A DNA stretch of 40,474 bases, from contig CACZIO010000026.1 in the NCBI GenBank assembly GCA_902781215.1, forward strand, positions 1 through 40,474, read 5' to 3'. Positions 16,862-25,678 of the stretch are shown here, piece after piece. This stretch comes from an uncultured Lachnospiraceae bacterium (lineage in GTDB: Bacteria > Bacillota > Clostridia > Lachnospirales > Lachnospiraceae). Each line of letters starts with the position of its first letter. The stretch's first letter is position 1. The notes beneath the pieces were generated by a model. That model worked only from the letters and a program-made list of their open reading frames with translations. It was not told the origin of the DNA and ran no database searches. Made by a program: the position numbers and the translations under genes.

Positions 16862-19552
16862 ATGACGAAGAAAAAGACAGAAATCAGCAGACATCGGGAA
16901 GAGAAAACAAGAACGGACAGGAACATGCAGTTCCTCCTGACGGCGGCCGGAATGATTCTGATCTTAGTGATCCTGGTCAGCATGTTCCGCCTTTTTTCAA
17001 TGAGGAACAGCGTCAGAATCCCGGATTCAGCCTTAAAAAAGGCGATCCAGGAGGAGCTGGATCTGGGGGACCGGGAGATCACAAAAAAAGATGCGGAAAG
17101 ACTCACGCAGCTGATCTACGACGGAAATACGCATGACGCGCAGATCGCGGACCTCACCGGTATTTCAGCCTTCCCGCATCTGCAGAAGCTGGACGTCCAT
17201 GGAAATGCGCAGATCAGGGACCTGCAGCCGCTGACAGGACTGTCGGAGCTCAGGGAACTGGACCTGCACGGGAATTTCCTGATCCGCGACCTGTCCCCTC
17301 TTGCCGGACTGGAGAACCTTGAGAGCCTTGATCTCGAAAGGGTATACGGGATCCGTGACATAAGCCCGCTGGCCAAGCTGCCGCATCTCCAAAAGCTCAA
17401 CCTCCTCAAGGACTATTTTGTGGAAGACCTGCAGACGGTGTCATCGATCCGGTCTCTGACGAGCCTGAATATAAGCGGACTGCGGCTCAGGGATATCGCC
17501 TTCCTGGAGCCCTTGTCGGAGCTGGAGGAGCTTCGGCTGCAAAACAATCAGATATCGGATCTCGGCGTCCTGGCCGGGATGCCGTCGCTGCGCGTATTGA
17601 ATCTGTACAACAACCAGGTCTCGGACATCACTCCACTGCGCGGCCTGACGCAGATGGAAGAGCTGGATCTCGGCTACAACATGGTCACGGAGATTTCATC
17701 GCTGGCGGAGATGGACCGGATGGAAAAACTGGTTCTGCGCGGGAATGCCGTCCCGGATATTGACGCGCTGAGAGAGATGAAAGGCCTGAAGGTTCTGGAT
17801 CTGGATGGCTGTGTGATCGAGGATATTACCCCGCTGACAGGCATGACGGAGATGGAGGAACTGTCTCTGTACGGCTCGCAGATCGTGGATCTCGCGCCGC
17901 TCGGGACCATGACCGGGATGAAGACACTGGAGCTGCGCGGCAATCCGGTCGACGATCTTTCCCCTCTTTCCGGCATGACAGAGCTGACATTCCTGAGTCT
18001 GTCCCAGACCGGAGTTTCTGACATCTCACCCCTTTGGAACATGACAAAGCTGGAACGGCTGGAGATGTGGGATAACCGGATCAGTGATATCAGCGCGCTC
18101 GCGGGTATGACAGAACTGAAACGGCTGGAGAGCAGCAACAATCAGATCCGTGATATCAGTGCGCTGGCTGATATGAAAAAGCTGGAATACCTGGAGCTGG
18201 ATGAAAACGAGGTGGAGGATATCGCACCTCTGCGCGGGGACACTGCGCTCCGCGTCCTCTACCTCAATCACAATGATGTAAAGGATATCACAGCTCTGGC
18301 CGGCATGGAGGATCTGTGGTGGCTGGAACTGACCGGAAATCCTGTCAGGGACCTGACAGCCCTGGATCAACTGGACGCGCTGGAGTTTGTGGAGACGGAG
18401 ACACTTTCCCCGGAGATCCGGAGTCTTTCCGCGGGCGGAGAAGAGGAGACATCCGGGGAGCAGCCGGCGGAGACGGAATCCGATGTAATCAGTGATGTGG
18501 AACCTGATCTGCTGATCACACCCATTTTCCCCGGGATGGACAGCGACGGAGATGCCGTACTGGTCCGATCGGAGGGAGAGAACCTCCTGATGGATACAGG
18601 GAATAATACGACTGATCAGACGGTGCAGGCGCTCAAGAACCTGGGGATCCGGGAACTGGACATCTATCTGTCTCACTGGCACGATGATCATTACGGCCAG
18701 ATCCTCAGGATCCTGGATGACGAAGATTTCCATGTGGGAAAGCTGTACCTGCCGGGGGCAGAGGTCTTCACCCGGCTGTATGATGAGAAGCAGTATTCCA
18801 TGATGCCCTGGTGGAAGGATTATCAGCGTCATTACTCCAACTACTGCAGGATCATGGAGGAGATTGAAGCCAGAGGAATTACCGTGGAATACCTGGAGCA
18901 GGGCTCGACCTTCCGGATCGGGAGTGCCCAGGCGGAAGTCCTCTACAAAAATGAGAATCCTGTCCTTGACAATTCACAGGAAAGGACCATCACCTACATC
19001 AACAATTCCAGTCTGGTGACCATGATCACCTCGAAGGAAGGGATCCGCTATCTGACCTGCGGAGACATCGAGGAGGAGACAGAACAGAAGATCCTGGATG
19101 AGGGGATCGATATCCGGTGCGACATTTTCAAGATGAACCACCACGCGTGCTGGACTTCCAACACAGAAGCTTTCCTGGATCAGGCGGCTCCCGCCTATGC
19201 TTTTTACAATATTGCGGAGAAAAGGTTTAACAAGCGAACCTATTTCTGCAAGGACACTGTCGTGCGGATGATGCGCAGATCCAACGTCTTCTCCAATTCC
19301 ATGAACGGCGATATGACCTTTGCCGTGCGCGGGAGCGTCATTGATGTGCAGGCACCGGCGCACACGAAAACGGAGACAGTTACCTATATGACGGAGGACG
19401 GAAGAGAAGAGACGCGAAGGCTCCGGTTCAATGAGTTCGCCCCGGAATATCTGCGGGCCTGTGCCCTTCCGGAGGGCGCTGTCTATTTATCCGGCGGCAG
19501 TGATGATCTGCAGATCGGAGACGATGTCCGGACAGAAAAGGATAAAAAATGA
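16862..19552 (+). CDS. secreted leucine-rich-repeat protein fused to a metallo-beta-lactamase-fold domain
   Basis: An 896-residue protein. A basic N-terminus and one membrane segment (about residues 24-44) place the rest outside the cell. About 18 tandem leucine-rich repeats of 22-23 residues (about 100-510) follow the internalin/SDS22 pattern, for example LEELRLQNNQISDLGVLAGM. After an acidic linker (about 520-545), a metallo-beta-lactamase-fold domain starts near residue 549: LLMDTGNN, H605-x-H607-x-D609-H610 in SHWHDDHYG, YLTCGDIEEE and a later NHHACW histidine, a ComEC/Rec2-like arrangement. All main metal ligands appear present, so it may be an active hydrolase; the substrate is unknown. 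A ribosome site GAGATAGG precedes the ATG. It has its own terminator and looks monocistronic. Confidence 0.85.
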   Translation: MTKKKTEISRHREEKTRTDRNMQFLLTAAGMILILVILVSMFRLFSMRNSVRIPDSALKKAIQEELDLGDREITKKDAERLTQLIYDGNTHDAQIADLTGISAFPHLQKLDVHGNAQIRDLQPLTGLSELRELDLHGNFLIRDLSPLAGLENLESLDLERVYGIRDISPLAKLPHLQKLNLLKDYFVEDLQTVSSIRSLTSLNISGLRLRDIAFLEPLSELEELRLQNNQISDLGVLAGMPSLRVLNLYNNQVSDITPLRGLTQMEELDLGYNMVTEISSLAEMDRMEKLVLRGNAVPDIDALREMKGLKVLDLDGCVIEDITPLTGMTEMEELSLYGSQIVDLAPLGTMTGMKTLELRGNPVDDLSPLSGMTELTFLSLSQTGVSDISPLWNMTKLERLEMWDNRISDISALAGMTELKRLESSNNQIRDISALADMKKLEYLELDENEVEDIAPLRGDTALRVLYLNHNDVKDITALAGMEDLWWLELTGNPVRDLTALDQLDALEFVETETLSPEIRSLSAGGEEETSGEQPAETESDVISDVEPDLLITPIFPGMDSDGDAVLVRSEGENLLMDTGNNTTDQTVQALKNLGIRELDIYLSHWHDDHYGQILRILDDEDFHVGKLYLPGAEVFTRLYDEKQYSMMPWWKDYQRHYSNYCRIMEEIEARGITVEYLEQGSTFRIGSAQAEVLYKNENPVLDNSQERTITYINNSSLVTMITSKEGIRYLTCGDIEEETEQKILDEGIDIRCDIFKMNHHACWTSNTEAFLDQAAPAYAFYNIAEKRFNKRTYFCKDTVVRMMRRSNVFSNSMNGDMTFAVRGSVIDVQAPAHTKTETVTYMTEDGREETRRLRFNEFAPEYLRACALPEGAVYLSGGSDDLQIGDDVRTEKDKK

Positions 19553-19639
19553 TCGATGAGACCCGCCCTTTTTCAGATCTGAAGACAGCACAACAAAGCA
19601 AATCCAGATATGAATCTGAATCAAATCTGAAATAATAAG

Positions 19640-19684
19640 AAGACCCGGTCCGCAGCCGCGTGAGCTGTGGACCGGGTCTTTTTG
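19640..19684 (+). terminator. intrinsic terminator after the LRR gene
   Basis: AAGACCCGGTCC (19640-19651) pairs perfectly with GGACCGGGTCTT (19669-19680), with an inner CAGC/GCTG stem, then TTTTTT ending at 19683. Upstream, 19569-19633 holds several ATCTGAA repeats, including TTCAGATCTGAA, of unknown meaning. Confidence 0.88.
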
Positions 19685-19696
19685 AGTGCCGTATGT

Positions 19697-19855
19697 ACCG
19701 CCCGGGACGTATCTGATTGGTTCTTTTGTACCGGGGAGAACCGTCCGGGATGTATCTGAATGGTTCTTTTGTACCAGCCGGAACCGTCTTCAGTGGTTTC
19801 CGGTAGTTTTGTACCGGGCAGAACCGTTAGCGGTGGTTTTGGTGGTTTTCGAGGT
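19697..19855. repeat. four-copy degenerate ~43-bp tandem repeat (ACCGTC/TTTTGTACC type)
   Basis: Units start at 19697, 19740, 19783 and 19823 (steps 43, 43, 40). Each starts ACCGYCC or a relative; the first three reach a TTTTGTACC block and the next GAACCGT. The first two are the most alike. It fills the gap between the LRR terminator and the 3' end of pncB. The GAACCGTC core recurs in the 39-bp repeats at 31213. Confidence 0.65.
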
Positions 19856-19862
19856 CAGATGA

Positions 19863-21338
19863 TCAGGCGTCAGCCATCTGCATCTTCTTCTCGGTGATCT
19901 CATCCAGAAGGCGGAGCTTGTTGTCATACAGCTTCTGGGACAGGTCGACATAGACCTGGTGAGGGTTCACGAGACGGCGGGACTCCTCCCAGAGGGTATC
20001 CTGCTCCTTCATGCAGTAGTCGCGGATCTCCATGGTCTTCGGGGAGGTGTAGACGCACTGGCCGTCCTTGAAGAGCGGCACCATGAGCTCGCGGAGGGAG
20101 AACTCGCCGGGGTTGAGCCTGGTCTTTTTCCAGGGCTCGACGGGATCGAAGAGGGTGATGGCTTCATTCTCGGTGAAGGTTTCCTCCTCCAGGCAGATGA
20201 GGTCGGCCTGGATCTTGTGCTCGGGCTCGTTGTAGACGCGGTAGATCTTCTTGTCGCCGGGATTGGTGACCTTCTCGGTGTTCTCGGACAGCTTGATCTT
20301 GGGTACGAAGTTGCCGTCGTCGTCCTGGATGGCGGCCAGCTTGTAGACGCCGCCGAAGGACGGGTTGTCCTTGGCTGTGATCAGGTTGGTGCCGACGCCC
20401 CAGGAGGTGATCGTCGCGCCCTGGCTCTTGAGGGAGTCGATCAGGTGCTCGTCCAGGTCGTTGGAGGCGGAGATGATGGCGTCCGGGAAACCGGCCTCAT
20501 CCAGCATCTTGCGGGCTTTCTTGGAGATATAGGCCAGGTCGCCGCTGTCCAGGCGGATGCCGTAGCCCTTGCCGAGCGTCCCCTTGTCGCGCATGTACTG
20601 GAAGGTGCGGATGGCGTGGGGAACACCGGACTTGAGGGTGTCGTAGGTGTCCGCCAGCAGGATACAGGCGTTGGGATAGAGGTCCGCATAGGTCTTGAAG
20701 GCGCTCAGCTCATCCGGGAAGCTCATGATCCAGCTGTGGGCGTGGGTGCCCTTGACAGGGACGTCAAAGAGCTCGCCGCAGAGGACGTTGGAGGTGCCGA
20801 CACAGCCGGCGATGACTGCCGCGCGCGCGCCGTAGGTACCCGCGTCGGGACCCTGGGCTCTGCGCAGGCCGAATTCCATGACGCCGTCTCCGCGCGCCGC
20901 GTAGCAGATGCGGGCCGCCTTGGCGGCGATCAGGCTCTGGTGGTTGATGATGTTGAGGATGGCGGTCTCCATGAGCTGGGCCTGGGCGATGGGGGCGATG
21001 ACCTTGACCATGGGCTCGCGGGGGAACATGAGGGTGCCCTCCGGGATGGCATAGATGTCGCCGGTGAACTTGAAGTCCGCCAGATAGTCGAGGAAGTCGG
21101 CGTCAAAAATGCCCAGACTCCGCAGATATTCGATGTCCTGGCTGGAAAAATGCAGATCCTTCACATAGCGGACCAGCTGCTCGACGCCGCACATGATGGC
21201 ATAGCCGCCCCCGAAGGGATTGGTGCGGTAGAAGGCGTCGAAGATGACCGTGCGGTTCTCCTCCTTGTTTTTGAAGTAGCCCTGCATCATTGTCAGTTCG
21301 TACAGGTCGGTGAGAAGGGTCAGGTTTTGTCTGTCCAT
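19863..21338 (-). CDS. pncB: nicotinate phosphoribosyltransferase
   Basis: A 491-residue enzyme that joins nicotinate and PRPP to give nicotinate mononucleotide in NAD salvage. It starts MDRQNLTLLTDLYELTMMQG, a standard N-terminus. Family blocks include FRTNPFGGGY-like (here YRTNPFGGGYAIMCG), EFGLRRAQGPDAG, GTSNVLCGEL and GTHAHSWIMSF (about residues 197-207, around the conserved histidine), then RLDSGDL and SNDLDE. I chose the ATG at 21338 because AAAGGAGAA lies 5 nt upstream; an upstream in-frame ATG at 21368 would add ten unlikely residues. It has its own promoter and is divergent from the AI-2E-family gene. Confidence 0.95.
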   Translation of the reverse strand: MDRQNLTLLTDLYELTMMQGYFKNKEENRTVIFDAFYRTNPFGGGYAIMCGVEQLVRYVKDLHFSSQDIEYLRSLGIFDADFLDYLADFKFTGDIYAIPEGTLMFPREPMVKVIAPIAQAQLMETAILNIINHQSLIAAKAARICYAARGDGVMEFGLRRAQGPDAGTYGARAAVIAGCVGTSNVLCGELFDVPVKGTHAHSWIMSFPDELSAFKTYADLYPNACILLADTYDTLKSGVPHAIRTFQYMRDKGTLGKGYGIRLDSGDLAYISKKARKMLDEAGFPDAIISASNDLDEHLIDSLKSQGATITSWGVGTNLITAKDNPSFGGVYKLAAIQDDDGNFVPKIKLSENTEKVTNPGDKKIYRVYNEPEHKIQADLICLEEETFTENEAITLFDPVEPWKKTRLNPGEFSLRELMVPLFKDGQCVYTSPKTMEIRDYCMKEQDTLWEESRRLVNPHQVYVDLSQKLYDNKLRLLDEITEKKMQMADA

Positions 21339-21453
21339 GAGTTCTCCTTTTGCGCTGCCGCCCCTCATTCTGCATTAAGCGCTGCCTGCAGAGGGGCCGG
21401 CCCTGAAAAAAATGGTAGAATCACCCGAAAAGCGGGATTACATATTGCTATTA

Positions 21454-21482
21454 ATGATACCCCATTTGGTTCGATTGTGCAA
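21454..21482 (-). promoter_or_regulatory. promoter for pncB
   Basis: On the minus strand, TTGCAC (21477-21482) and TATCAT (21454-21459) are 17 nt apart. The leader to the pncB ATG is about 110 nt and contains a short CCCG/CGGG hairpin near 21425-21437. Otherwise the divergent gap 21339-21744 holds the other promoter and a GC-rich inverted repeat (GCCCGG/CCGGGC, about 21668-21684). Confidence 0.55.
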
Positions 21483-21633
21483 TGAATACAGTGGCGGCAG
21501 GGCGTGTCCGGCAACGCCGGATGATGCGGTCCATACCGCGGGGGCCGTGACAGGCAGCCGGATGACCACATGCAGAACAGGAAGACAATATGAGGACGAG
21601 TGCGGAATTTCTCTACTGCTGAGGGAACTGACC

Positions 21634-21642
21634 TGTTATAAT
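21634..21642 (+). promoter_or_regulatory. extended -10 promoter for the AI-2E-family gene
   Basis: TGTTATAAT (21634-21642) is an extended -10 element with a perfect TATAAT. The -35 region (about 21614) is poor, as often seen with extended -10 promoters. It lies about 100 bp before the gene. Confidence 0.5.
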
Positions 21643-21744
21643 AAAAAGCAGATCGAAAAGACATTGCGCCCGGGCTGTCCGGGCCCAAAAGCACCCGGAC
21701 AAAACAGACAGGGATGACAGTATCCGGGGAGGGGAGAAAACGTC

Positions 21745-22884
21745 TTGAAACCTGAAAACCGAAAGGAATTACTGCTCACAATTGCAGCGGCCACTGCGGT
21801 CGTGTGTGTGATCGTCCTGTTTTTTTTCCGCACATCTGTCTTTACGGGATTTTTCCGCAGGACGATCCGGATTCTCAAGCCCTTTCTCTACGGGGCTGTG
21901 ATCGCGTATCTGCTCTATCCCCTGTGCAGGCGGCTGGAGGAAAAGCTGCACATGAAGCGGCTCCCTGCCATCCTGCTTTCCGTGGCCTTGATGTTCGCAA
22001 TGGTGATCATCCTCCTGATCGCGGTCATTCCGGAGCTGGTGACCAGCCTCACAGAGCTGGTCAGGGGGATTCCCGGGACGGTCACCAGGACGGAGACCTG
22101 GCTGTCCGGTCTTCTGGATTCGCAGAGTGAGCTGCTGCAGACCCTGGAGGGGTATGTCGATCTGACGACGGAGGGGATGGAGACCTTCCTCAAATCAAAT
22201 GTCCTGCCCCAGCTGAGAAATATCGCGACCAGCATGAGCAAAAACTTCAGCGGTCTGCTGAAGGTCCTGCAGAATTTCATCCTGGGTTCCATCATCGCGA
22301 TCTACCTGCTGGAGAGCCGGGACAGGTTCGCGGTGCAGATGAAGATGGTGGTCTACGCGGTATTTCCCAGGAACGTGGCAGAGTGGATCCGCAGGGAGGC
22401 GCGCTTCACCAATGAAAAGATCAGTGGATTTATCGTCGGCAAGATGATTGATTCCCTGATCATCGGGGTGACCTGTTTCGTCTTCGTGATGATCACGGGC
22501 ATGCCCTACGCCATGCTGATCAGCATCATCGTCGGCGTGACCAATATGGTCCCCTTCTTCGGCCCCTATCTGGGCGGCATCCCGTCTGCCATCCTGCTCC
22601 TGACGGTCTCGCCCGTCCGCTGCCTGGTCTTCGTGATCTTTATCGTCCTGCTCCAGCAGCTGGACGGAAACGTGATCGGCCCCAGGATCCTGGGCAACAA
22701 GCTGGGCCTGTCCGCCTTCTGGATCCTCTTCGCGATCCTGGTCTTTGGCTCCATCTGGGGGATCCCCGGCATGCTGGTGGGCGCGCCGGTCTTCGCGGTC
22801 CTCTATGACATCGCCCGCAACGCAGTCCTGACCCTTCTTGAGAAAAAGGGCGAAAAGGATCTGCTGGATGAATACAAAAAATAG
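21745..22884 (+). CDS. AI-2E family transporter (PerM-like permease)
   Basis: A 379-residue integral membrane protein of PF01594. It has two N-terminal helices (about residues 9-27 and 43-58), one at about 75-97, a soluble middle loop of about 70 residues, then a C-terminal set with the family blocks GFIVGKMIDSLIIG, GVTNMVPFFGPYLGGIP and LQQLDGNVIGPRILG. Members export varied small solutes; the name comes from a proposed autoinducer-2 role and should not be read as proof of one. The start is TTG, with GGGGAGGGGAG about 9 nt upstream; no in-frame ATG lies nearby. The next gene follows within 85 bp, so the two may be co-transcribed. Confidence 0.9.
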   Translation: MKPENRKELLLTIAAATAVVCVIVLFFFRTSVFTGFFRRTIRILKPFLYGAVIAYLLYPLCRRLEEKLHMKRLPAILLSVALMFAMVIILLIAVIPELVTSLTELVRGIPGTVTRTETWLSGLLDSQSELLQTLEGYVDLTTEGMETFLKSNVLPQLRNIATSMSKNFSGLLKVLQNFILGSIIAIYLLESRDRFAVQMKMVVYAVFPRNVAEWIRREARFTNEKISGFIVGKMIDSLIIGVTCFVFVMITGMPYAMLISIIVGVTNMVPFFGPYLGGIPSAILLLTVSPVRCLVFVIFIVLLQQLDGNVIGPRILGNKLGLSAFWILFAILVFGSIWGIPGMLVGAPVFAVLYDIARNAVLTLLEKKGEKDLLDEYKK

Positions 22885-22968
22885 GGAGATGCCGCCATGC
22901 GGATTTCCCGTTCGTGGTGCCTGTGCACTTCATGTCCCGGCATGGATGAAAAGGAAGGATGTGAGAAG

Positions 22969-23577
22969 ATGATGATTTTTTCGACGGAAGGACTGGAATG
23001 GACCAGAGAGCCCGCGGACTATTACATCGGGGCGGACAGGATCGAGATCACGACACAGCCGCACACAGACCTGTGGCAGAGGACCTACTATCACTTCCGC
23101 AATGACAATGCCCCCGTCCTGCAGATGGAGACAGAAGAGCGGTTTTTTTCTTTCGTCGTGAAGACGGATTTTTCCGGGAGCGGCCACCGCTTTGACCAGT
23201 GCGGGATCGCCATGTATCTCGACAGCGAAAACTGGCTGAAGGCCTCCGTGGAGTATGAGAATGAAAGCTTCCAGCATCTGGGGTCCGTCGTCACCAACCA
23301 CGGCTATTCGGACTGGGCGACCACGGAGATCCCGGCGGACGTCAGGACCATGTGGTATCGGCTCAGCCGGCGGGAGGATGATTACTGCATCGAGTGCTCC
23401 CGGGACGGGAAGGCCTTTTCCCAGATGCGGGTCTGTCACATGCATGAGGGCGGCGGCAGGATCCGCTTCGGCATCTACGCCTGCAGCCCCGAGGATTCCA
23501 GCTTCCGGGCCGTCTTCACGGATCTGCAGATGACAGACTGCGCGTGGAAGGCCCACGACGGACAGCAGCCGGACTGA
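22969..23577 (+). CDS. DUF1349 domain protein (concanavalin-like beta sandwich)
   Basis: A protein of 202 residues that is almost entirely a DUF1349 domain (PF07081), a beta-sandwich of the concanavalin A-like type. It starts IFSTEGLEWTREPADYY and includes DLWQRTYYHFRNDNAPVL, FDQCGIAMYLDSENWLKASVEYE and SRDGKAFSQMRVCHM. The domain's function is not settled; carbohydrate binding is guessed from the fold. No signal peptide is seen, so it should be cytoplasmic. GGAAGGA lies 9 nt before ATG 22969, and the domain begins there; an in-frame ATG at 22897 with GGGAG is a real alternative that adds 24 cysteine-rich residues. It ends 28 bp before the ABC transporter genes. Confidence 0.78.
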   Translation: MMIFSTEGLEWTREPADYYIGADRIEITTQPHTDLWQRTYYHFRNDNAPVLQMETEERFFSFVVKTDFSGSGHRFDQCGIAMYLDSENWLKASVEYENESFQHLGSVVTNHGYSDWATTEIPADVRTMWYRLSRREDDYCIECSRDGKAFSQMRVCHMHEGGGRIRFGIYACSPEDSSFRAVFTDLQMTDCAWKAHDGQQPD

Positions 23578-23605
23578 AATGACAATGGGCAGGGGAGGAA
23601 GAACT

Positions 23606-24634
23606 GTGGATCAGAAAAAAAGAATGACGATGAAAAGACATATTTATATGGCGGTATCCGCGCTTGTGATGATCTGCCTGTTGGCGGCCTGCGGCGGAAA
23701 GGCAGAAAGCGCCGGCGGAAAAACGGCGGCAGATCAGGGGAAGGCGGCAGACCGGCCCGTCAGGATCGGCGTGTTGCAGATCGCGGACAGCTTCCCGCTC
23801 TATGTGGCGGAGGAGGAGGGCCTGTTTGAGGAGAACGGGCTCGATGTGGAGATCGTCGAGTTCCAGAGTGCGTCCGACCAGTCCGTGGCCTATGAGGCGG
23901 GCGAGCTGGACGGTATGATGACGGATATGATCGTCCAGAGCCTGGTCAACAAGTCCTCGGAGGACGGCATGAAGACCGTTGCCATGGCCTTCGGAGGGGA
24001 TGCCTCCGAGGGACGCTTTATCGTGGCGTCCTCCCCGGATTCGGAGATCAAGGAGCCGGCGCAGCTGGCGGGCGCCAGGATCGGAATCTCCGAGAACACC
24101 ATGATGGAATACCTGGTGGGCTGCTATCTGGAGGACCTGGGTGTGGACCTGGAGAGCGTGGAGATGGTCAATATTCCCAAGCTGACCCTGCGCCTGGACC
24201 TGCTCATGGAGGGCAGTGATATCCAGGCGGCGATCCTTCCCGACCCGCTCGCGATTGAAGCCGAGTCCCGCGGCTGCCTGGCCGTGATCGATGACACGAA
24301 GCTGGGAAAGAATTATTCCCAGAGTGTGATCACGCTCAGAAAGAGCCTGATTGAAGACGATGCCGGGACGCTCGAAGCCTTCCGGACCGCCTACAATGAG
24401 GCCATCGGGAGGATCAATGCCGACCCGGAGTCCTTCCTGGACCTGTTTTACGAGAAGGCCAATGTGGCGGAGCCCCTGCAGGGTAGATATACGGTCCCTT
24501 CCTACACACCGGACTGTGTCCCTTCGCAGGAGGATGTGGCCCGTATCCAGGACTTCATGGTGAACAAGGGCCTGCTGGAGGAGCCTTTCTCCTATGAGGA
24601 TATGGTTGCAGACCTTCCGGGAGGAGATGCATGA
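23606..24634 (+). CDS. ABC transporter substrate-binding lipoprotein, NitT/TauT (SsuA/THI5-like) type
   Basis: A 342-residue lipoprotein. The signal peptide ends in the lipobox LLAAC (Cys29), and a low-complexity linker leads into an NMT1/SsuA-like binding domain: RIGVLQIADSFPLYVAEEEGLFEENGLDVEIVEF, then LAGARIGISENTMMEYLVG. Family members bind sulfonates, nitrate, bicarbonate or thiamine precursors; the ligand here is not clear. I chose GTG 23606 because GGGGAGGAAG lies just upstream; ATG 23579, right after the previous stop, has no ribosome site, and ATG 23624 is also possible. The gene overlaps the ATPase gene by 4 bp (ATGA), so the two are translationally coupled. Confidence 0.85.
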   Translation: MDQKKRMTMKRHIYMAVSALVMICLLAACGGKAESAGGKTAADQGKAADRPVRIGVLQIADSFPLYVAEEEGLFEENGLDVEIVEFQSASDQSVAYEAGELDGMMTDMIVQSLVNKSSEDGMKTVAMAFGGDASEGRFIVASSPDSEIKEPAQLAGARIGISENTMMEYLVGCYLEDLGVDLESVEMVNIPKLTLRLDLLMEGSDIQAAILPDPLAIEAESRGCLAVIDDTKLGKNYSQSVITLRKSLIEDDAGTLEAFRTAYNEAIGRINADPESFLDLFYEKANVAEPLQGRYTVPSYTPDCVPSQEDVARIQDFMVNKGLLEEPFSYEDMVADLPGGDA

Positions 24635-25470
24635 CAGGTGAAATCGATCATCGCATACACAACGGTGGCGTCATGATCAGCAAAAAAGATGATAGAAGCC
24701 TTGAAGAAAAGCAAGTCAGGCGGGAAGGCAGGGAAGACCTGATCGCCCGGGTCAGCGGAGTCTCCTTCGCCTATCCGGACGATCCGGCACGGCCGGTCCT
24801 TCGCGGCCTGGACCTGGAGATCGTCCGCGGTGAGTGCCTGGCGGTCCTGGGGGAGTCCGGCAGCGGGAAAACGACGCTCTTAAAGCTGCTCTGCGGTCTT
24901 CTGATACCGACGGAGGGGACCATCCTCTTTGAGGGCGAGCCCCTGGGCGGCCCCCGCAGTGACATCGCGCTGATCTTTCAGAATTACGGACTGTTTCCCT
25001 GGAAGACAGTTCGGGAGAACATCCTGCTGCCCGCCGAGCTCCGCGGCGAAGCGAAAAAAGAAGAACCGAGGCTGGAAGACCTGCTGGAATATCTGGGGCT
25101 CAGTGAACATGCCCGGAAATACCCTGCCGAGCTGTCCGGCGGGCAGCGCCAGCGCACTGCCCTGGGGCGGGCGGTCATGAGCAGGGCATCCCTCCTCCTG
25201 ATGGACGAGCCCTTTTCCGCCCTCGACCTGCGCAACCGGGTCCGCCTCCAGGCCTTTATGAAACAGTTCCTGGAGGACACAGGCATGACGTCCGTGATCG
25301 TCACGCACAGCATCGAGGAGGCCCTCCGCATGGGGGACCGGGTCGCCGTATTCGATGAAAAAGAAGGCAGGATCTCTGAGATCCTGGCGGGATTCCGCCG
25401 GGAAAAGGACCTGCAGGGCAGCGAATATGAAGCGCGTGCCGGGCGGCTCCGGCAACAGCTGCTGTCCTGA
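24631..25470 (+). CDS. ABC transporter ATP-binding protein, NitT/TauT type
   Basis: A 279-residue ATPase. It has Walker A GESGSGKT (about residues 74-81), the Q-loop FQNYGLFPWKTV, the signature LSGGQRQR (about 168-175), Walker B LLLMDEPFSALD and the H-loop VTHSIEEA. The FPWKTV segment is typical of the SsuB/TauB/NrtD group. It powers uptake through the permease encoded at 25679. The ATG overlaps the stop of the binding-protein gene, and GGGAGGAG sits just upstream. A second in-frame ATG at 24673 is possible and would drop a poorly conserved leader. Confidence 0.94.
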   Translation: MTGEIDHRIHNGGVMISKKDDRSLEEKQVRREGREDLIARVSGVSFAYPDDPARPVLRGLDLEIVRGECLAVLGESGSGKTTLLKLLCGLLIPTEGTILFEGEPLGGPRSDIALIFQNYGLFPWKTVRENILLPAELRGEAKKEEPRLEDLLEYLGLSEHARKYPAELSGGQRQRTALGRAVMSRASLLLMDEPFSALDLRNRVRLQAFMKQFLEDTGMTSVIVTHSIEEALRMGDRVAVFDEKEGRISEILAGFRREKDLQGSEYEARAGRLRQQLLS

Positions 25471-25678
25471 AGTGTCCCGGTTTGAAAAAACACCGGCGCA
25501 TTCTCGTGACTTCATAACAGTCGTGTGAGGTTTCACGGGCCAAAGAACAAGTATTTTTGCAGCTGTTACATCGATCTGCCGGAGGGCAGGAAGCTGTGAC
25601 TGCGGCTTTCCGGCTTCTGACCCGGATACGATGAAAAGAACAGCATAACAAAAGGAGCTGCATCAAAGAATCGTACTT

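Noticed and set aside
19959-21485. A ~508-codon + strand frame opposite pncB
   Set aside because: Low-complexity Gly/Val/Leu/Asp sequence antisense to a well conserved enzyme.
21412-21717. 101-codon + strand frame between pncB and the AI-2E-family gene
   Set aside because: It covers both predicted promoters, has no ribosome site and no recognisable protein features.
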